Positions 7,369-17,310 of a DNA stretch of 64,000 bases are shown in pieces. Each line of letters starts with the position of its first letter. The first letter of the stretch is position 1. Source of the stretch: Phycisphaerae bacterium (GTDB taxonomy: Bacteria; Planctomycetota; Phycisphaerae; Phycisphaerales; Phycisphaeraceae). The stretch is from NCBI GenBank assembly GCA_030425705.1, contig JAUHZU010000002.1, positions 603,108 through 667,107 of the forward strand, written 5' to 3'. The position numbers and the translations under genes are program-made. The notes below the pieces were generated by a model. It was not told the DNA's origin, ran no database searches, and saw nothing but the letters and a program-made list of their open reading frames with translations.

Positions 7369-8463
7369 CTAGTCCCGGAGGATGACCACGTCGCGGGGCT
7401 CTACGTGGAAGTGCACCTGCCCGTCGGCCGTGGCGTCGGCCGCGGCGGCGCGGGGGTTGAGCTCGATCGCCTTGATTGTCAGGTCGCCCAGCAGCAGGCG
7501 GTGCTGGGCCAGCGAGCCGAGGTAGATCATGCCCTGCCGCTTGGCGGTGAACGTGTTGGGCGGGATGCCCGGCGGGGGGTTGTCCGGGTCGACGAGCTGG
7601 ATCGTCTCCGGGCGGATCGAGCAGGTGACGGCCCCGCCCTGGGGCAGGTCGTCGGGGAACACGGCCGAGCGCACATCGCCGAAGGGCGTGGACAGGACGA
7701 TGTGGTCGTCCTCGGTGCCTTTGACCTCGGCGGGCAGGAAGTTGGTCTCGCCCAGGAAGTCGGCGACGAATCGCGAGTCGGGTCGGCGGTACAGCTCGGC
7801 GGGGGGGCCGGCCTGGCGGACCTTGCCGTCCTTGAGCACGGCGACGCGGTCGGCCATGCTCAGCGCCTCGTGCTGGTCGTGGGTGACGTAGACGCCGGTG
7901 ATGCCCGACTGCTTGCAGATGTCGCGGATGGACTGGCGCATCTCCAGGCGGAGCTTCGCGTCGAGGTTCGACAGCGGCTCGTCCAGGAGCAGGACGGTCG
8001 GGCGGATCACCAATGCCCGCGCGAGCGCGACACGCTGCTGCTGCCCGCCGGAGAGCTGGTTGATCTTTCGGTCGGCGAGCGTGTCGAGCTGGACGGAGGC
8101 GAGGGCCTCGTCGACGCGCTTTTTCATCTCCGCCTTGCCGACCTTTCGGACCTCGAGCCCGAAGCGGACGTTCTGGCGGACGGTCATGTGCGGCCAGAGG
8201 GCGTAGCCCTGGAAGACCATGCCGGTGTTGCGTTGGTTGGCGGGGGCGTGGGTGACGTCCTGCTCGCCGAAGTGGATGGTGCCCTGGGTCGGCTCGGTGA
8301 AGCCGGCGAGCATGCGGAGCAGCGTCGTCTTGCCGCAGCCGGACGGCCCGAGGAGGAAGAACAGGTCGCCGGCCGGGATATCCAGGTCGATCGCGTCGAC
8401 GGCCACGGTGGGCCCGAAGTGCTTGCTGAGCTGGCGGATCGTGATCGGCGTCATGGGAGCCAT
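7369..8463 (-). CDS. ABC transporter ATP-binding protein (PotA/FbpC/UgpC class)
   Basis: 364-residue ATPase of the importer class that powers uptake of polyamines, iron or sugar phosphates. Walker A is GPSGCGKTT near residue 38, followed by the Q-loop, the signature LSGGQQQRVALARAL, Walker B VLLLDEPLSNLDAKLR and the H-loop VTHDQ. A C-terminal TOBE region begins at about residue 240. No permease or binding protein is adjacent, so it is an orphan ATPase and its substrate cannot be assigned. An alternative start is the ATG three codons downstream. It lies just right of tRNA-Asn, outside the decayed element. Confidence 0.9.
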   Translation of the reverse strand: MAPMTPITIRQLSKHFGPTVAVDAIDLDIPAGDLFFLLGPSGCGKTTLLRMLAGFTEPTQGTIHFGEQDVTHAPANQRNTGMVFQGYALWPHMTVRQNVRFGLEVRKVGKAEMKKRVDEALASVQLDTLADRKINQLSGGQQQRVALARALVIRPTVLLLDEPLSNLDAKLRLEMRQSIRDICKQSGITGVYVTHDQHEALSMADRVAVLKDGKVRQAGPPAELYRRPDSRFVADFLGETNFLPAEVKGTEDDHIVLSTPFGDVRSAVFPDDLPQGGAVTCSIRPETIQLVDPDNPPPGIPPNTFTAKRQGMIYLGSLAQHRLLLGDLTIKAIELNPRAAAADATADGQVHFHVEPRDVVILRD

Positions 8464-8521
8464 AGGGTATCGCGGGGCGTGGGGGGGTGCAGCCGCGCGA
8501 CCGGTCGGCGTTCGGGGCCGG

Positions 8522-9190
8522 TTAGCGTTGTTTGCAGGCGATCACGTTTGCCATCCGCCCGGTCGTCGGCTGGCCGTGGTGCGTGACGTCGCGGCGGTGG
8601 GAGAAGAAGTCCTTGGCGTCGCGGTAGGTGCATCGGTCGGTGCGGTCGATCCCGCGTGCGCCCAGGGTTTTGAGCCGGTCGGCGGCGGCGGCGGGGAGGT
8701 CCACGTGCGGCCGGCTGTTGTGGGGCCGGCGGACGAACGCGGGGTCGAACCGGTCGGCGACGTCCGTACCGACCTCGAAGTGTGCGGCACTGATCGCCGG
8801 GCCCACGGCCGCGAGCACCGGCGCACCGAGCGCCTGCACGGCGTTCTCCATCACGCCCGCCAGCAGCCCGCGCCAGCCCGTGTGGACCGCGGCGACCCGA
8901 CGGCCGTCCAGCGTCGCAAGCAGGACCGGCACGCAGTCGGCGGTGATGACCCGCGTCACCTTCGCCGGGCTGTCGAGCACGACCGCGTCGGCCTCGCACC
9001 CGCCGTCGGGCGTGACCGCGCCGCCGTGGACCTGCTTGACGGTGACCCAGTCGTGCGCCGCCAGCCCGAGGCCGCTCACGATGGCGTCGCTGTCGCCGTG
9101 ACGGGTGCCGAAGGCGTGCGGGACGCCGATCCCGCGCAGCAGCGGGGACTGGTAGACGACCGCGTTGTCGAGCTTCAGGCGTTCGAGCAT
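8522..9190 (-). CDS. pgeF: Peptidoglycan editing factor PgeF / laccase-domain protein (YfiH family)
   Basis: 222 residues of the DUF152/YfiH family. The metal-binding signature is complete: KQVHGG at about residue 53, ITADCVPVLL at about 93 and VHTGWRGLLAG at about 112. E. coli PgeF removes wrongly built peptidoglycan precursors, and eukaryotic homologues act on purine nucleosides. It lies between the ABC ATPase and hsp70 with no close operon link. Confidence 0.92.
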   Translation of the reverse strand: MLERLKLDNAVVYQSPLLRGIGVPHAFGTRHGDSDAIVSGLGLAAHDWVTVKQVHGGAVTPDGGCEADAVVLDSPAKVTRVITADCVPVLLATLDGRRVAAVHTGWRGLLAGVMENAVQALGAPVLAAVGPAISAAHFEVGTDVADRFDPAFVRRPHNSRPHVDLPAAAADRLKTLGARGIDRTDRCTYRDAKDFFSHRRDVTHHGQPTTGRMANVIACKQR

Positions 9191-9247
9191 GGGCTTATGG
9201 GCGTAGGACCGGTTCGGTGCAATGTAGTGCCAAAGCGTGCTGCGGTG

Positions 9248-11287
9248 CTAAGACGGGTTGCCCGCGCCCGTGTCGTCCCGCAGCGTCTGCGCGATCGCGG
9301 TCTCGGCGAGCTGGATCGTCGCGTGGTCCATGTCGGTCATCGCCCGGTGGAACGCGTCGGCGTCGACCTGCGCATCGTCCGCGTCGATCAGGCCCTGCAC
9401 CTTGGCGATGTGCTGGTTGATCTCGTCGCGGTAGTCGGGCTCGAGCTCGTCGCCGACGCGGTCGAGCTGCTTGCGGATGTTGCGGATATCCAGCTTCGCG
9501 TTGAGCCGCAGGTCGATGAGGCGGTGGCGCTGCATGTCGTCCTGGGCGTGGTCGAACGCGTCGCGTTCGATACGATCCACCTCGTCGCGGGTCAGGCCGT
9601 GGTTCGGGACGACCTGCGTGCGGGCGGACCGGCCGGAGCGCTGCTCGGTCGCGTGGACGGTGAGCACGCCGTTGGCGTCCACCAGGAACGTGACCTCGAC
9701 CTTGGGCAGGCCCGCGGGCATCGGCGGGATGCCGGTGAGCTCGAACCGGCCGAGCAGCCGGCAGTCCTGTACCAGCTCGCGCTCGCCCTGGTAGACGTTG
9801 ATGGCGACCCTGGTCTGGCCCTCGGCATAAGTCGAGAACACCTCAGTCGCACGTGCGGGGATCGTGCTGTTGGCGGTGATGAGCTTCGCGACCGCGCCGC
9901 CCATCGTCTCGATCCCCAGCGACAGCGGGATGACGTCCAGCAGGAGCCCGCCCGCCGCCGCGCCGCCGACCCCCGCCAGCCGGGCCGCCTGCACCGACGC
10001 GCCCAGCGCCACCACCTGCTCGGGGTCGAGGGCGGTGTACGGCACCCGGCCGAACAACCGCTCGACCGCCTGTCGCACCGCGGGGACCCGCGTCGACCCG
10101 CCGACCAGTACGACCCGGTCGATGTCGTTCACGCCCAGCCCCGCCGACCACAGCGCCGATCGGCAGGCGCTCAGCGTCCGCTCGACCCACGGCCCGATCA
10201 TCCGGTCCAGCTCCTCACGCGTGACGACCCGCCGGTACACCCCCGGCTCGCCCAGGTCGATCTCGATCGTCGCCTCGCCGTCGGTCGACAGCCTGATCTT
10301 TGTCTGCTCGGCAAACGTGCGCAGCGCCTGTCGCGTCGACGGCGGGAAGTCCACGGCCGTGCCGAGTTGCTCGCCGATCTCGCGGGTAACCAGGTCGATG
10401 AGCATGCGGTCCACGTCGTCGCCGCCCAGGTGCGTGTCGCCGGCGGTGGCGAGGACCTGGTCCACCTGGCCCTGATCGGTCTGCTGCAGGCGGAGGATGG
10501 AGATGTCAAATGTCCCCCCGCCGAGGTCGTAGACGGCGATAGTCTGTGCGGAAGGCCGCGAGGGGCCGACGGCACCAGTGGATGAGGGGTTTGGGTCGGA
10601 AGTGCACGCGGCGGGGTTAAGTTTCGTGGAAAGCGAGACCGTGCCGGTGGGTGTCCGTCTCGCAACACTCGTCTCCGCGGCCCCATGTCCGTTTGGCATC
10701 TCTCCCTCCCCCAGCCCGTATGCCAACGCCGCGGCGGTCGGCTCGTTGACGATGCGCACAACCTCGAGCCCGGCGAGCCGGCCCGCGTCGCGCGTGGCCT
10801 GACGTTGTGCATCGTCGAAGTATGCCGGCACGGTCACGACCGCCCGCTTCACCCCCGTGCCCAGCGCGTGCTCCGCCCACCGCTTCAGCTCCGTCAGCAC
10901 CATAGCGCTGACCGCCTGCGGGCTGACGACATGCCCGCCGACCCTCACCCGCGCGGTCGCCTGCTCGCCCTCGACGACCTCGTAAGGCAGGGCCCGGGCA
11001 TCGTCGGCGACATCCGCCAGGCCCCGGCCCATAAGCCGCTTGACGCTGTGGACCGTGGAGGTGGGGTACTCGACGGCCGTGGCCCTCGCGACCGAGCCGA
11101 TCGCCTCAGCCCGCCCGGTCGCCGGGTCCAGCCGGACGACCGAGGGCAGCGTGTGCTCGCCCTCGGGACCCGCGAGGATGCGCGGCCCCGCCGCGTCACA
11201 GTACGCGACCAGCGAGTTGGTCGTCCCCAGGTCAATCCCCACGATCGGGTCGGCGATGGTCGTCTCGGGCGTCGAGGCGTTTGTCAT
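9248..11287 (-). CDS. Hsp70-family chaperone (HscA/DnaK-like) with a low-complexity insertion
   Basis: 679-residue ATP-dependent chaperone. The N-terminal ATPase domain shows [12 protein letters not shown] (about 17-28), [13 protein letters not shown] and [13 protein letters not shown], followed by [12 protein letters not shown]. The substrate domain and a short lid follow. Between AAALAYGLG and the DLGGGTFD strand there is an extra stretch of about 50 residues rich in Ser, Thr and Pro that Hsp70 proteins normally lack. The lid is shorter than in DnaK and there is no EEVD-like tail, closer to HscA. No hscB, iscU or grpE/dnaJ partner is nearby, so an iron-sulfur role is not supported by context. 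Confidence 0.9.
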   Translation of the reverse strand: MTNASTPETTIADPIVGIDLGTTNSLVAYCDAAGPRILAGPEGEHTLPSVVRLDPATGRAEAIGSVARATAVEYPTSTVHSVKRLMGRGLADVADDARALPYEVVEGEQATARVRVGGHVVSPQAVSAMVLTELKRWAEHALGTGVKRAVVTVPAYFDDAQRQATRDAGRLAGLEVVRIVNEPTAAALAYGLGEGEMPNGHGAAETSVARRTPTGTVSLSTKLNPAACTSDPNPSSTGAVGPSRPSAQTIAVYDLGGGTFDISILRLQQTDQGQVDQVLATAGDTHLGGDDVDRMLIDLVTREIGEQLGTAVDFPPSTRQALRTFAEQTKIRLSTDGEATIEIDLGEPGVYRRVVTREELDRMIGPWVERTLSACRSALWSAGLGVNDIDRVVLVGGSTRVPAVRQAVERLFGRVPYTALDPEQVVALGASVQAARLAGVGGAAAGGLLLDVIPLSLGIETMGGAVAKLITANSTIPARATEVFSTYAEGQTRVAINVYQGERELVQDCRLLGRFELTGIPPMPAGLPKVEVTFLVDANGVLTVHATEQRSGRSARTQVVPNHGLTRDEVDRIERDAFDHAQDDMQRHRLIDLRLNAKLDIRNIRKQLDRVGDELEPDYRDEINQHIAKVQGLIDADDAQVDADAFHRAMTDMDHATIQLAETAIAQTLRDDTGAGNPS

Positions 11288-11447
11288 AGATCGTCAGTGT
11301 AGGCAGGATCCGCGGTGGGGTTTCAGGCCGGCCGCCGGGGCACGGGTCTTAGGGGCTCGGGTTCCGGTCACGTCGTATGACGGGGTAGGCGGTATCATCG
11401 CACGTTGCTTTCGGCCAGACCCAAGCAACCAGACCCGAAACCCGAAC

Positions 11448-11852
11448 GTGCCCTTCGAGATCACCTACCAGACCGCCTTCGCCGCCGCGCACGCGATCCT
11501 CCTGCCCGACGGGTCGCTCGAGCCGGTGCACGGCCACAACTGGTCGGTCGCCGTGACCGTCGCCGCCCCCGAACTCGACGCGATCGAGACCGTCATGGAC
11601 TTCCATGACCTGGAGCGGATCGTGCAGGGCATCACCGCAAGCTGGCACAACCGGGACCTCAACGACTGCCCGCCGTTCGCGGATGCCGGCCGCACCGACC
11701 GGCACGGGCTCGCCATCAGCCCGACCGCCGAACGCGTCGCCGAGCACCTGGGCACCGCCGTCGCCGCGCAGCTCCCGGCGCACACCCGGCTGGTGGGCGT
11801 GACCGTCGGCGAAGCGCCCGGTTGCACCGCGACCTATCGCCCCGAGCGGTAG
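11448..11852 (+). CDS. 6-pyruvoyl-tetrahydropterin synthase / QueD family protein
   Basis: 134 residues with the zinc site AAHAILLPDG...VHGHNWSVAV and the later acidic motif VMDFHDLERIV. Members make 6-carboxytetrahydropterin (queuosine route) or related pterins. The start is GTG at 11448; there is no ATG in a suitable place and no clear ribosome site. The catalytic cysteine that QueD proteins carry near the first zinc histidine is not evident (QTAFAAAHAI), so the exact reaction is uncertain. It is divergent from hsp70 across 160 bp. Confidence 0.82.
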   Translation: MPFEITYQTAFAAAHAILLPDGSLEPVHGHNWSVAVTVAAPELDAIETVMDFHDLERIVQGITASWHNRDLNDCPPFADAGRTDRHGLAISPTAERVAEHLGTAVAAQLPAHTRLVGVTVGEAPGCTATYRPER

Positions 11853-11899
11853 CCGGTGATTTACATCCGTGTCGTTGTCAGCACAATGCCGGGCCGTTC

Positions 11900-12352
11900 T
11901 CAGGACTCGTGCATGTCGTTGCGGTACCCGCCGGGCAGCGGCTGGTCGTCGCTGTCGTCTTCCGGATCGGATGGGCCGCTATCGTCCGGCTTGTCGGGTT
12001 TGTCCGGCTTGCCGGCGTACCCGGTGCTGCCCTGGCTGGCCGAGGCGTCGTCGGCGGGCGCGGGCCCGGTCCGAGCGCTGCGGGAGAGGTTCGCGGTGTT
12101 GCGGTTCGTGTTGCGGCGGGCCTCGTTAACGGTCAGCGGTCGGCCGTTGAACTCCTGGCCGCTGAGCGCCTCGATGGCCTTGTTGGCGTCGGCCTGGTCC
12201 GGCATCTCGACAAAGCCGAATCCCCGCGGCCGACCCGTCTCGCGGTCGGTCACGAGCGAAGCGCGGTGGACCTCGCCGAAGGACCGGAACAACTCTACCA
12301 GCTGGTCCTCGGTCGTATCGTACGGGAGGTTGCCGACGTAGATACTGATCAC
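11900..12352 (-). CDS. RNA-binding protein with one RRM domain
   Basis: 150 residues. Residues 1-78 form an RNA recognition motif with RNP2 IYVGNLPY and RNP1 RGFGFVEM. The tail is disordered and rich in Asp, Pro and Lys (KPDKPDKPDD). Such short RRM proteins bind single-stranded RNA and are often cold- or stress-related. I chose GTG at 12352 because AAGGA lies 7 nt upstream; an ATG eight codons earlier lacks one. Confidence 0.9.
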   Translation of the reverse strand: MISIYVGNLPYDTTEDQLVELFRSFGEVHRASLVTDRETGRPRGFGFVEMPDQADANKAIEALSGQEFNGRPLTVNEARRNTNRNTANLSRSARTGPAPADDASASQGSTGYAGKPDKPDKPDDSGPSDPEDDSDDQPLPGGYRNDMHES

Positions 12353-12603
12353 GGTCGATTCCTTGTGCCGGAGCACGGGAGCCGCCGCGCGAGCGGAACT
12401 GCCGCTGACGCGGCCGGAAGCGAAATCTCGAGTGAGCCGTGAGTCCTGAATCTATCTCTAAACTAACCACCGCCCGGCCGGATTTCAAGCGGGGCGGGGT
12501 AGTAGGACGGATTTGATCCGAAAAAACCGGAACCGTTGCCATCCGATGACGAAGGCCGGCACGGGCGGGATATGATGAATCGCCGTATCGTTTTGAGCCC
12601 ACC

Positions 12604-13590
12604 ATGCCCGACCCGCCCGCGAGCCCTGCCCCCGCCTCCTCGGTGCCCGACCCCGACGGGGCGAAGGCCCCGTGGGTCGCCGTCGCGTCCGTCGTGCTCG
12701 GGGTGGTGGGGGTGCTGACGAGCTTTGTGATCCTGCCGGGCGCCATCTGCGGGATCGCCGCGCTCGTTTTGGCTCACCGCGCCGCGGAGAAGACCGGCCC
12801 GGACGCGGGTCGGCCCGGGCGCGGCCTAGCCATCACTGGCCGCGTGCTGGGGATCGCTGCGCTGGTGTTCTGCGCCGTGACAAGTGTATTTGTTCTGATC
12901 AAGGTGCTTTCTGTTCCACGTGACCGGGAGCACAGCAAGTTGCAGCAGTACACGTATCTCCGTGGAACACACGCGGGGATGATTGTGTTTGCAAACACAA
13001 ACAAGGAGCACATGCCGGGGCTTGACAGTAAAGGACATGTTCTCGCGGACTCGGAATGGACCGGTTTCAGTGGGGATGGCGATACGATTCAGGCCCGCTA
13101 TTGGATCTTGTTTGATGGCGACTTTATTGTCCCGGACTATGCAATCGCGCCACGCGAAACCGATCCACTTGTGACGGAGTACGACCCGGGGTTCGGTGAG
13201 ATCGCGGCCCCGGTTCGGTGGGATGCCACGGTCAGTCATTATTCGTTCGCCATGCTCTCGATTGATGGCGAGCCCGGCAGCGCACCGGATGCGGATTACC
13301 GTGCCGAAGAATGGGCATACAGCTACAACAGCCAGGCGGTCGTCATGAGCGACCGCAACCTCGGCACGGATGCGACGGCTGGTGTGCAGAGCAATTATGC
13401 CACGAAACCAGGCGAGTTCCGTGGAAGCGTCCTCTGGAACGACGGACATGTCACCTTTGAAGAGACCCACATCCTCGAAACCCGCTACGGCAGTGGGCCG
13501 GTCTACGTTGACGCGGACGGTGAACCGACAGACAACCTCTTCCTCCCTCAGGGCGACGACGACGCGTACCTCATCCACCGGGGCGACTGA
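12604..13590 (+). CDS. DUF4190-like membrane protein with pseudopilin-type C-terminal domain
   Basis: 328 residues. The N-terminus has two hydrophobic hairpins (about residues 20-60 and 78-102) in the pattern of DUF4190 proteins. The remainder is a soluble exported domain that ends with SVLWNDGHVTFEE, resembling the H-X9-DG segment of planctomycete prepilin-like (DUF1559) proteins. No N-terminal prepilin cleavage site is present. Its role is unknown. It is divergent from the RRM gene across about 250 bp, in which I see no other gene. Confidence 0.7.
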   Translation: MPDPPASPAPASSVPDPDGAKAPWVAVASVVLGVVGVLTSFVILPGAICGIAALVLAHRAAEKTGPDAGRPGRGLAITGRVLGIAALVFCAVTSVFVLIKVLSVPRDREHSKLQQYTYLRGTHAGMIVFANTNKEHMPGLDSKGHVLADSEWTGFSGDGDTIQARYWILFDGDFIVPDYAIAPRETDPLVTEYDPGFGEIAAPVRWDATVSHYSFAMLSIDGEPGSAPDADYRAEEWAYSYNSQAVVMSDRNLGTDATAGVQSNYATKPGEFRGSVLWNDGHVTFEETHILETRYGSGPVYVDADGEPTDNLFLPQGDDDAYLIHRGD

Positions 13591-13602
13591 GCCCGACGTC
13601 TT

Positions 13603-14541
13603 TTAGGCGTTGCGCTGCGACAGGCCGACCAGGAACTCCCACACCGTCAGCGCCGCCAGCCGGGCCGTCTGGTCGTCGCGGTCGAACGGCGGGCTCAGCT
13701 CCACCACGTCCATCGACCGCACCATCGGCGATCGGCCGGCCGCGTACGCCGCGTACAGCCACAGACGCTTGTCCAGCCCGCACGCGTTGGGCGCGCTCAC
13801 GCCCGGGGCCTGCGACTGGTCCAGCGCATCCAGGTCGAACGTCGCCAGCACATCATCGGGCTGCTGGGTGTACAGCTTCGCCATCAGCTCAGCGGTCAGC
13901 TCGCTCCGCCAGTACACCTGCCCGCCGCGGTCCGCGACCCACTGCGCGTGACCGGGCGCGGTCGAGTGCGGGTTCAGCCCGGCCGCGGTGTAGCGCGAGC
14001 ACCGCCCCGACGGGTGCTCGACCGCCTGGCGGAACGGCGAGCCGGAGTGCGGCTGGCCGTCTTCCAGCGCGCGGACGTCGGCGTGGGCGTCGAGGTTGAC
14101 GATGCTGACCGCTTGCTCGGCCTGGGCGTAGCCGAGGAAGTGGCCGAAGGTTGTTTCGTGCCCACCGCCGAGGACGATGGGCGTGATGCGCTGGTCGAAA
14201 GCGAGCAGCTCGGCCACGGCTTCGCCGAGTGTCTGCTGGTCGGCCGCGACCTCGCCGGTGCACGCGACATCGCCGAGGTCGACGGTCGAGCGCAGGAGCT
14301 GTTCGAAGCGGTCTGCCGCGTTGCCGGGCGGCGTGAGGCGGTAGAGGTGGTGGCGGATGAGCGCGGGCCCGAGTGCCGCGCCGGGCCGTCCGCCGTTGCG
14401 TTCGACGCCGGCGTCGGAGGGGAACCCGAGGATCGCGACGCGGGTGGTGCCGCGCGGCTCGTCGCTCAGGAGGTGCCCCACGCGCACATCCCCCGCCCGG
14501 CGGCCCGGCATCGCGACGGTGGGGGGGAGCAGGTCAGGCAT
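13603..14541 (-). CDS. hutG: Formimidoylglutamase HutG (arginase family)
   Basis: 312 residues. Hydrolyses N-formimidoyl-glutamate to glutamate and formamide, the last step of the four-enzyme histidine pathway. The dinuclear manganese ligands of the arginase fold are all present: GGGHETTFGH, DAHADVR and FDLDALD. It is last in hutU-hutH-hutI-hutG and overlaps hutI by 8 nt. Agmatinase or arginase is excluded mainly by this context. Confidence 0.93.
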   Translation of the reverse strand: MPDLLPPTVAMPGRRAGDVRVGHLLSDEPRGTTRVAILGFPSDAGVERNGGRPGAALGPALIRHHLYRLTPPGNAADRFEQLLRSTVDLGDVACTGEVAADQQTLGEAVAELLAFDQRITPIVLGGGHETTFGHFLGYAQAEQAVSIVNLDAHADVRALEDGQPHSGSPFRQAVEHPSGRCSRYTAAGLNPHSTAPGHAQWVADRGGQVYWRSELTAELMAKLYTQQPDDVLATFDLDALDQSQAPGVSAPNACGLDKRLWLYAAYAAGRSPMVRSMDVVELSPPFDRDDQTARLAALTVWEFLVGLSQRNA

Positions 14542-15805
14542 CGCGACCCTCCCCTTCTTTCATGCCACGACTACGCAGCATCTGCTTGCCCGCGATGTAC
14601 ACGTCCCCGATGTAGGACGGTGCCATCTGTACGAACCACAACTCGACGCTTGGTATGAAGCAACGGATAAAGTCAGCCCGCATGCCGGGCTTCAGCGACC
14701 CGACCTGGCCGTCGAGCGCGAGGGCTTTCGCCGCATAAGTTGTGGCACCTTTCAGGGCCTCGCACGGCGTCATGTAGTTCATCATGCAGGCCAGTGACAT
14801 CGACCACGGCAGGTAGTGGCACGGCGCGCTGCCGGGGTTGAAATCCGTCGCCACGGCGACAGGAACACCCGCATCAATGAACCGACGCGCATCCAGCGGT
14901 GGCTGGCGCAGCATCAGTGACGCCATCGGCAGCGTAACAGCGACCACACCGGCCTCAGCCATTGCCGCGATACCGTTGTCGCTGGTGTATTCGAGATGAT
15001 CCGCCGAGACCGCACCGACCTCCGCCGCTAGTTCGGCACCGCCGCCGTCGCGCAACTGATCGACATGCAGCTTCGGTGTCAGGCCGTGGCGTACACCACA
15101 TTCAAGCACGCGCCTAGCTTCGTCGGGCGTAAACGCGCCTTGCTCCACAAAGACATCGTTGAATCGTGCCAGTCCTTCCTCGGCGACTCGTGGGACCAGT
15201 TCCTCGCAAAGCAGATCGAGGTAGCCGGTCCGGTTGCCCTTGAACTCCGGCGGCACCACGTGGGCCCCGAGCAGCGTCGCAACGATTCGGCCCGGCTGGT
15301 CCTCGGATTCGGCGAGCTGCTTGTACACACGAAGCAACTTCAACTCATCCGCGACCGTAAGCCCGTAGCCGCTCTTGCACTCAACGGTCGTGACCCCGAA
15401 ACAACGCATGAACCAGCGGTGGATGCTTGCGTGATCGAACAACTCATCCTCACTCGCCTCTCGCGTCTGCCCGACGGTCTTCATGATCCCGCCGCCTTGC
15501 TTGGCGATATCGAGATAGCTTGCACCCTTGCACCTCATGGCGAACTCGTCTTCGCGCCAACCGCCGAAAGCGAGGTGGGTGTGGCAATCGATCAGGCCGG
15601 GCATCACAATATAACCACCGGCGTTGTGGGCTTCGCCATCATCGAGCCCGTCGACCCCATCCGTTGGCAGGTCGGTTTCCTTCCCCACCCACGTGATCCT
15701 TTCGCCGTACCAGACGAGCGCGGCGTCATCGATCGGCTGCACATCCCCCTGCCCGCCCTCGTCCAGGCACTGGTAAAGCGTTCCGATGTTGCGCATTACG
15801 GGCAT
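14534..15805 (-). CDS. hutI: Imidazolonepropionase HutI
   Basis: 423-residue amidohydrolase that opens imidazolone-5-propionate to formimino-glutamate. The metal site DCHTHLAFGGWRE is present, followed by KSGYGL, LHVDQ and SADHLEYT, and the late metal aspartate lies in VATDFNPGSAP. The ATG at 15805 shares its last base with the hutH stop region, so translation is coupled. Third gene of the hut operon. Confidence 0.96.
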   Translation of the reverse strand: MPVMRNIGTLYQCLDEGGQGDVQPIDDAALVWYGERITWVGKETDLPTDGVDGLDDGEAHNAGGYIVMPGLIDCHTHLAFGGWREDEFAMRCKGASYLDIAKQGGGIMKTVGQTREASEDELFDHASIHRWFMRCFGVTTVECKSGYGLTVADELKLLRVYKQLAESEDQPGRIVATLLGAHVVPPEFKGNRTGYLDLLCEELVPRVAEEGLARFNDVFVEQGAFTPDEARRVLECGVRHGLTPKLHVDQLRDGGGAELAAEVGAVSADHLEYTSDNGIAAMAEAGVVAVTLPMASLMLRQPPLDARRFIDAGVPVAVATDFNPGSAPCHYLPWSMSLACMMNYMTPCEALKGATTYAAKALALDGQVGSLKPGMRADFIRCFIPSVELWFVQMAPSYIGDVYIAGKQMLRSRGMKEGEGRDA

Positions 15806-17310
15806 CAGCGCAGCTCCGTACCGGCGTCGGCCAGGGTGTCGATCACCACCGGCGTCTGCACCAGCGACAGCGCGCCCGCGAGGTCGTCGTGGAACACGCC
15901 GTCCGCCTCGCGGTGGGGGATGCGCGAGCGGATGTATTCATGGGCCGTCACGACGCCACGCCCGGCCTTGAGCGGCAGGCGGTAGTCCAGCGCCTGCGCG
16001 GCCGTCATCATCTCGATCGCCAGGACGTGCTCGACGTTCTTGAGGACCTGCAGCAGCTTGAGCGCGCCGATCGAGCCCATGCTGACGTGGTCCTCCTGGC
16101 CCAGGCAGGTCGGGATCGAGTCCACGCTCGCGGGGTGGCAGAGCACCTTGTTCTCGCTGACCAGCGCGGCGGCGGTGTACTGCGGGATCATGAACCCCGA
16201 GTTCACGCCGGTCTCTTTCATCAAGAGGCGCGGCAGCCCGTCGTGCCCGCCCAGCAGGAGGTAGCACCGGCGTTCGGAGATGCTCGCGAGTTCGGCCAAG
16301 GCGATCGCCGCGTAGTCGATGACGAGCGCGAGCGGCTGGCCGTGGAAGTTCCCGCCGGAGACGATCGCGCCGTCCCCGAACACCAGCGGGTTGTCCGTGA
16401 CGCTGTTGATCTCGGTCTCGACAACGGCGCTGCCGTGGGCGAGGGCGTCGCGGGACGCGCCGTGGACCTGCGGGACGCAGCGGAGCGAGTAGGGGTCCTG
16501 CACCTTGCCGCAGTCGCGGTGGGACTCAAGTATCTCGCTGTCGATGAGTAGCTCGCGGATGTTGTGGGCGACCGCCGCGTGGCCGGGGTGCGGGCGGAGG
16601 TCGGCGATGCGCGGGTCGAAGGGCGCGACGCTGCCCTGGAGCGCTTCGAGCGACATCGCCGCGATGACGTCGGCCAACTTGACCAGGTGCAGCGCGCGGT
16701 GCAGCGCGAAGGCGCCGTGGGCGCTCATGAGCTGCGTGCCGTTGATGAGGGCGAGCCCGTCCTTGGCCTGCAGCGCGATGGGCTCGACGCCGCGCGACCG
16801 CAGGACGTCGCCGGCCGGCTGCGGCTGATCCTCTCCCTCGGCCCAGAGCTTGCCCTGCCCGAGGAGCGGCAGCGCGAGGTGCGCGAGCGGCGCGAGGTCG
16901 CCGGACGCGCCGACGCTGCCGCGCGACGGGATCATCGGGACCAGCCCCTGTTCGTCGAGCCAGAGCAGTCGCTCGAACGTCGTGCGTGAGACGCCCGAGA
17001 AGCCCTGCGCGAGGGCGTGGACCTTCAGCTTGAGCATGAGCGACGCGATCGCCCGGGGCAGCGGCTCGCCGACGCCGACCGCGTGGCTGAGGATCAGGTT
17101 GCGCTGAAGCTCGGCGACCTGCGCATCGCTGATGCGCTGGTTGGCGAGCACGCCGAAGCCGGTGTTGATGCCGTAGTACGCCTTTCCGTCACCGAGCGCC
17201 CGCTCGACGACCGCGCGGGATGCATCGAGGCAGGACGCGTCGCGGCGCAACGCGCCGAGCCGGGCGTCGAGGTCGGCGTACAGGTTGGCGAGGGCGACGC
17301 GGCCGGTCAT
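15805..17310 (-). CDS. hutH: Histidine ammonia-lyase HutH
   Basis: 501 residues. Converts histidine to urocanate. The tripeptide ASG at residues 135-137 ([12 protein letters not shown]) forms the MIO cofactor by self-cyclisation. YYGINTGFG near residue 45 and the later QPLALVIDY and QEDHVSMG segments are typical. It overlaps hutU by 4 nt (ATGA). Confidence 0.97.
   Translation of the reverse strand: MTGRVALANLYADLDARLGALRRDASCLDASRAVVERALGDGKAYYGINTGFGVLANQRISDAQVAELQRNLILSHAVGVGEPLPRAIASLMLKLKVHALAQGFSGVSRTTFERLLWLDEQGLVPMIPSRGSVGASGDLAPLAHLALPLLGQGKLWAEGEDQPQPAGDVLRSRGVEPIALQAKDGLALINGTQLMSAHGAFALHRALHLVKLADVIAAMSLEALQGSVAPFDPRIADLRPHPGHAAVAHNIRELLIDSEILESHRDCGKVQDPYSLRCVPQVHGASRDALAHGSAVVETEINSVTDNPLVFGDGAIVSGGNFHGQPLALVIDYAAIALAELASISERRCYLLLGGHDGLPRLLMKETGVNSGFMIPQYTAAALVSENKVLCHPASVDSIPTCLGQEDHVSMGSIGALKLLQVLKNVEHVLAIEMMTAAQALDYRLPLKAGRGVVTAHEYIRSRIPHREADGVFHDDLAGALSLVQTPVVIDTLADAGTELR

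Noticed and set aside
7258..10585. Long plus-strand frames opposite the ABC ATPase, pgeF and hsp70
   Set aside because: No domain is recognisable and each codon pattern mirrors a well-supported minus-strand gene.
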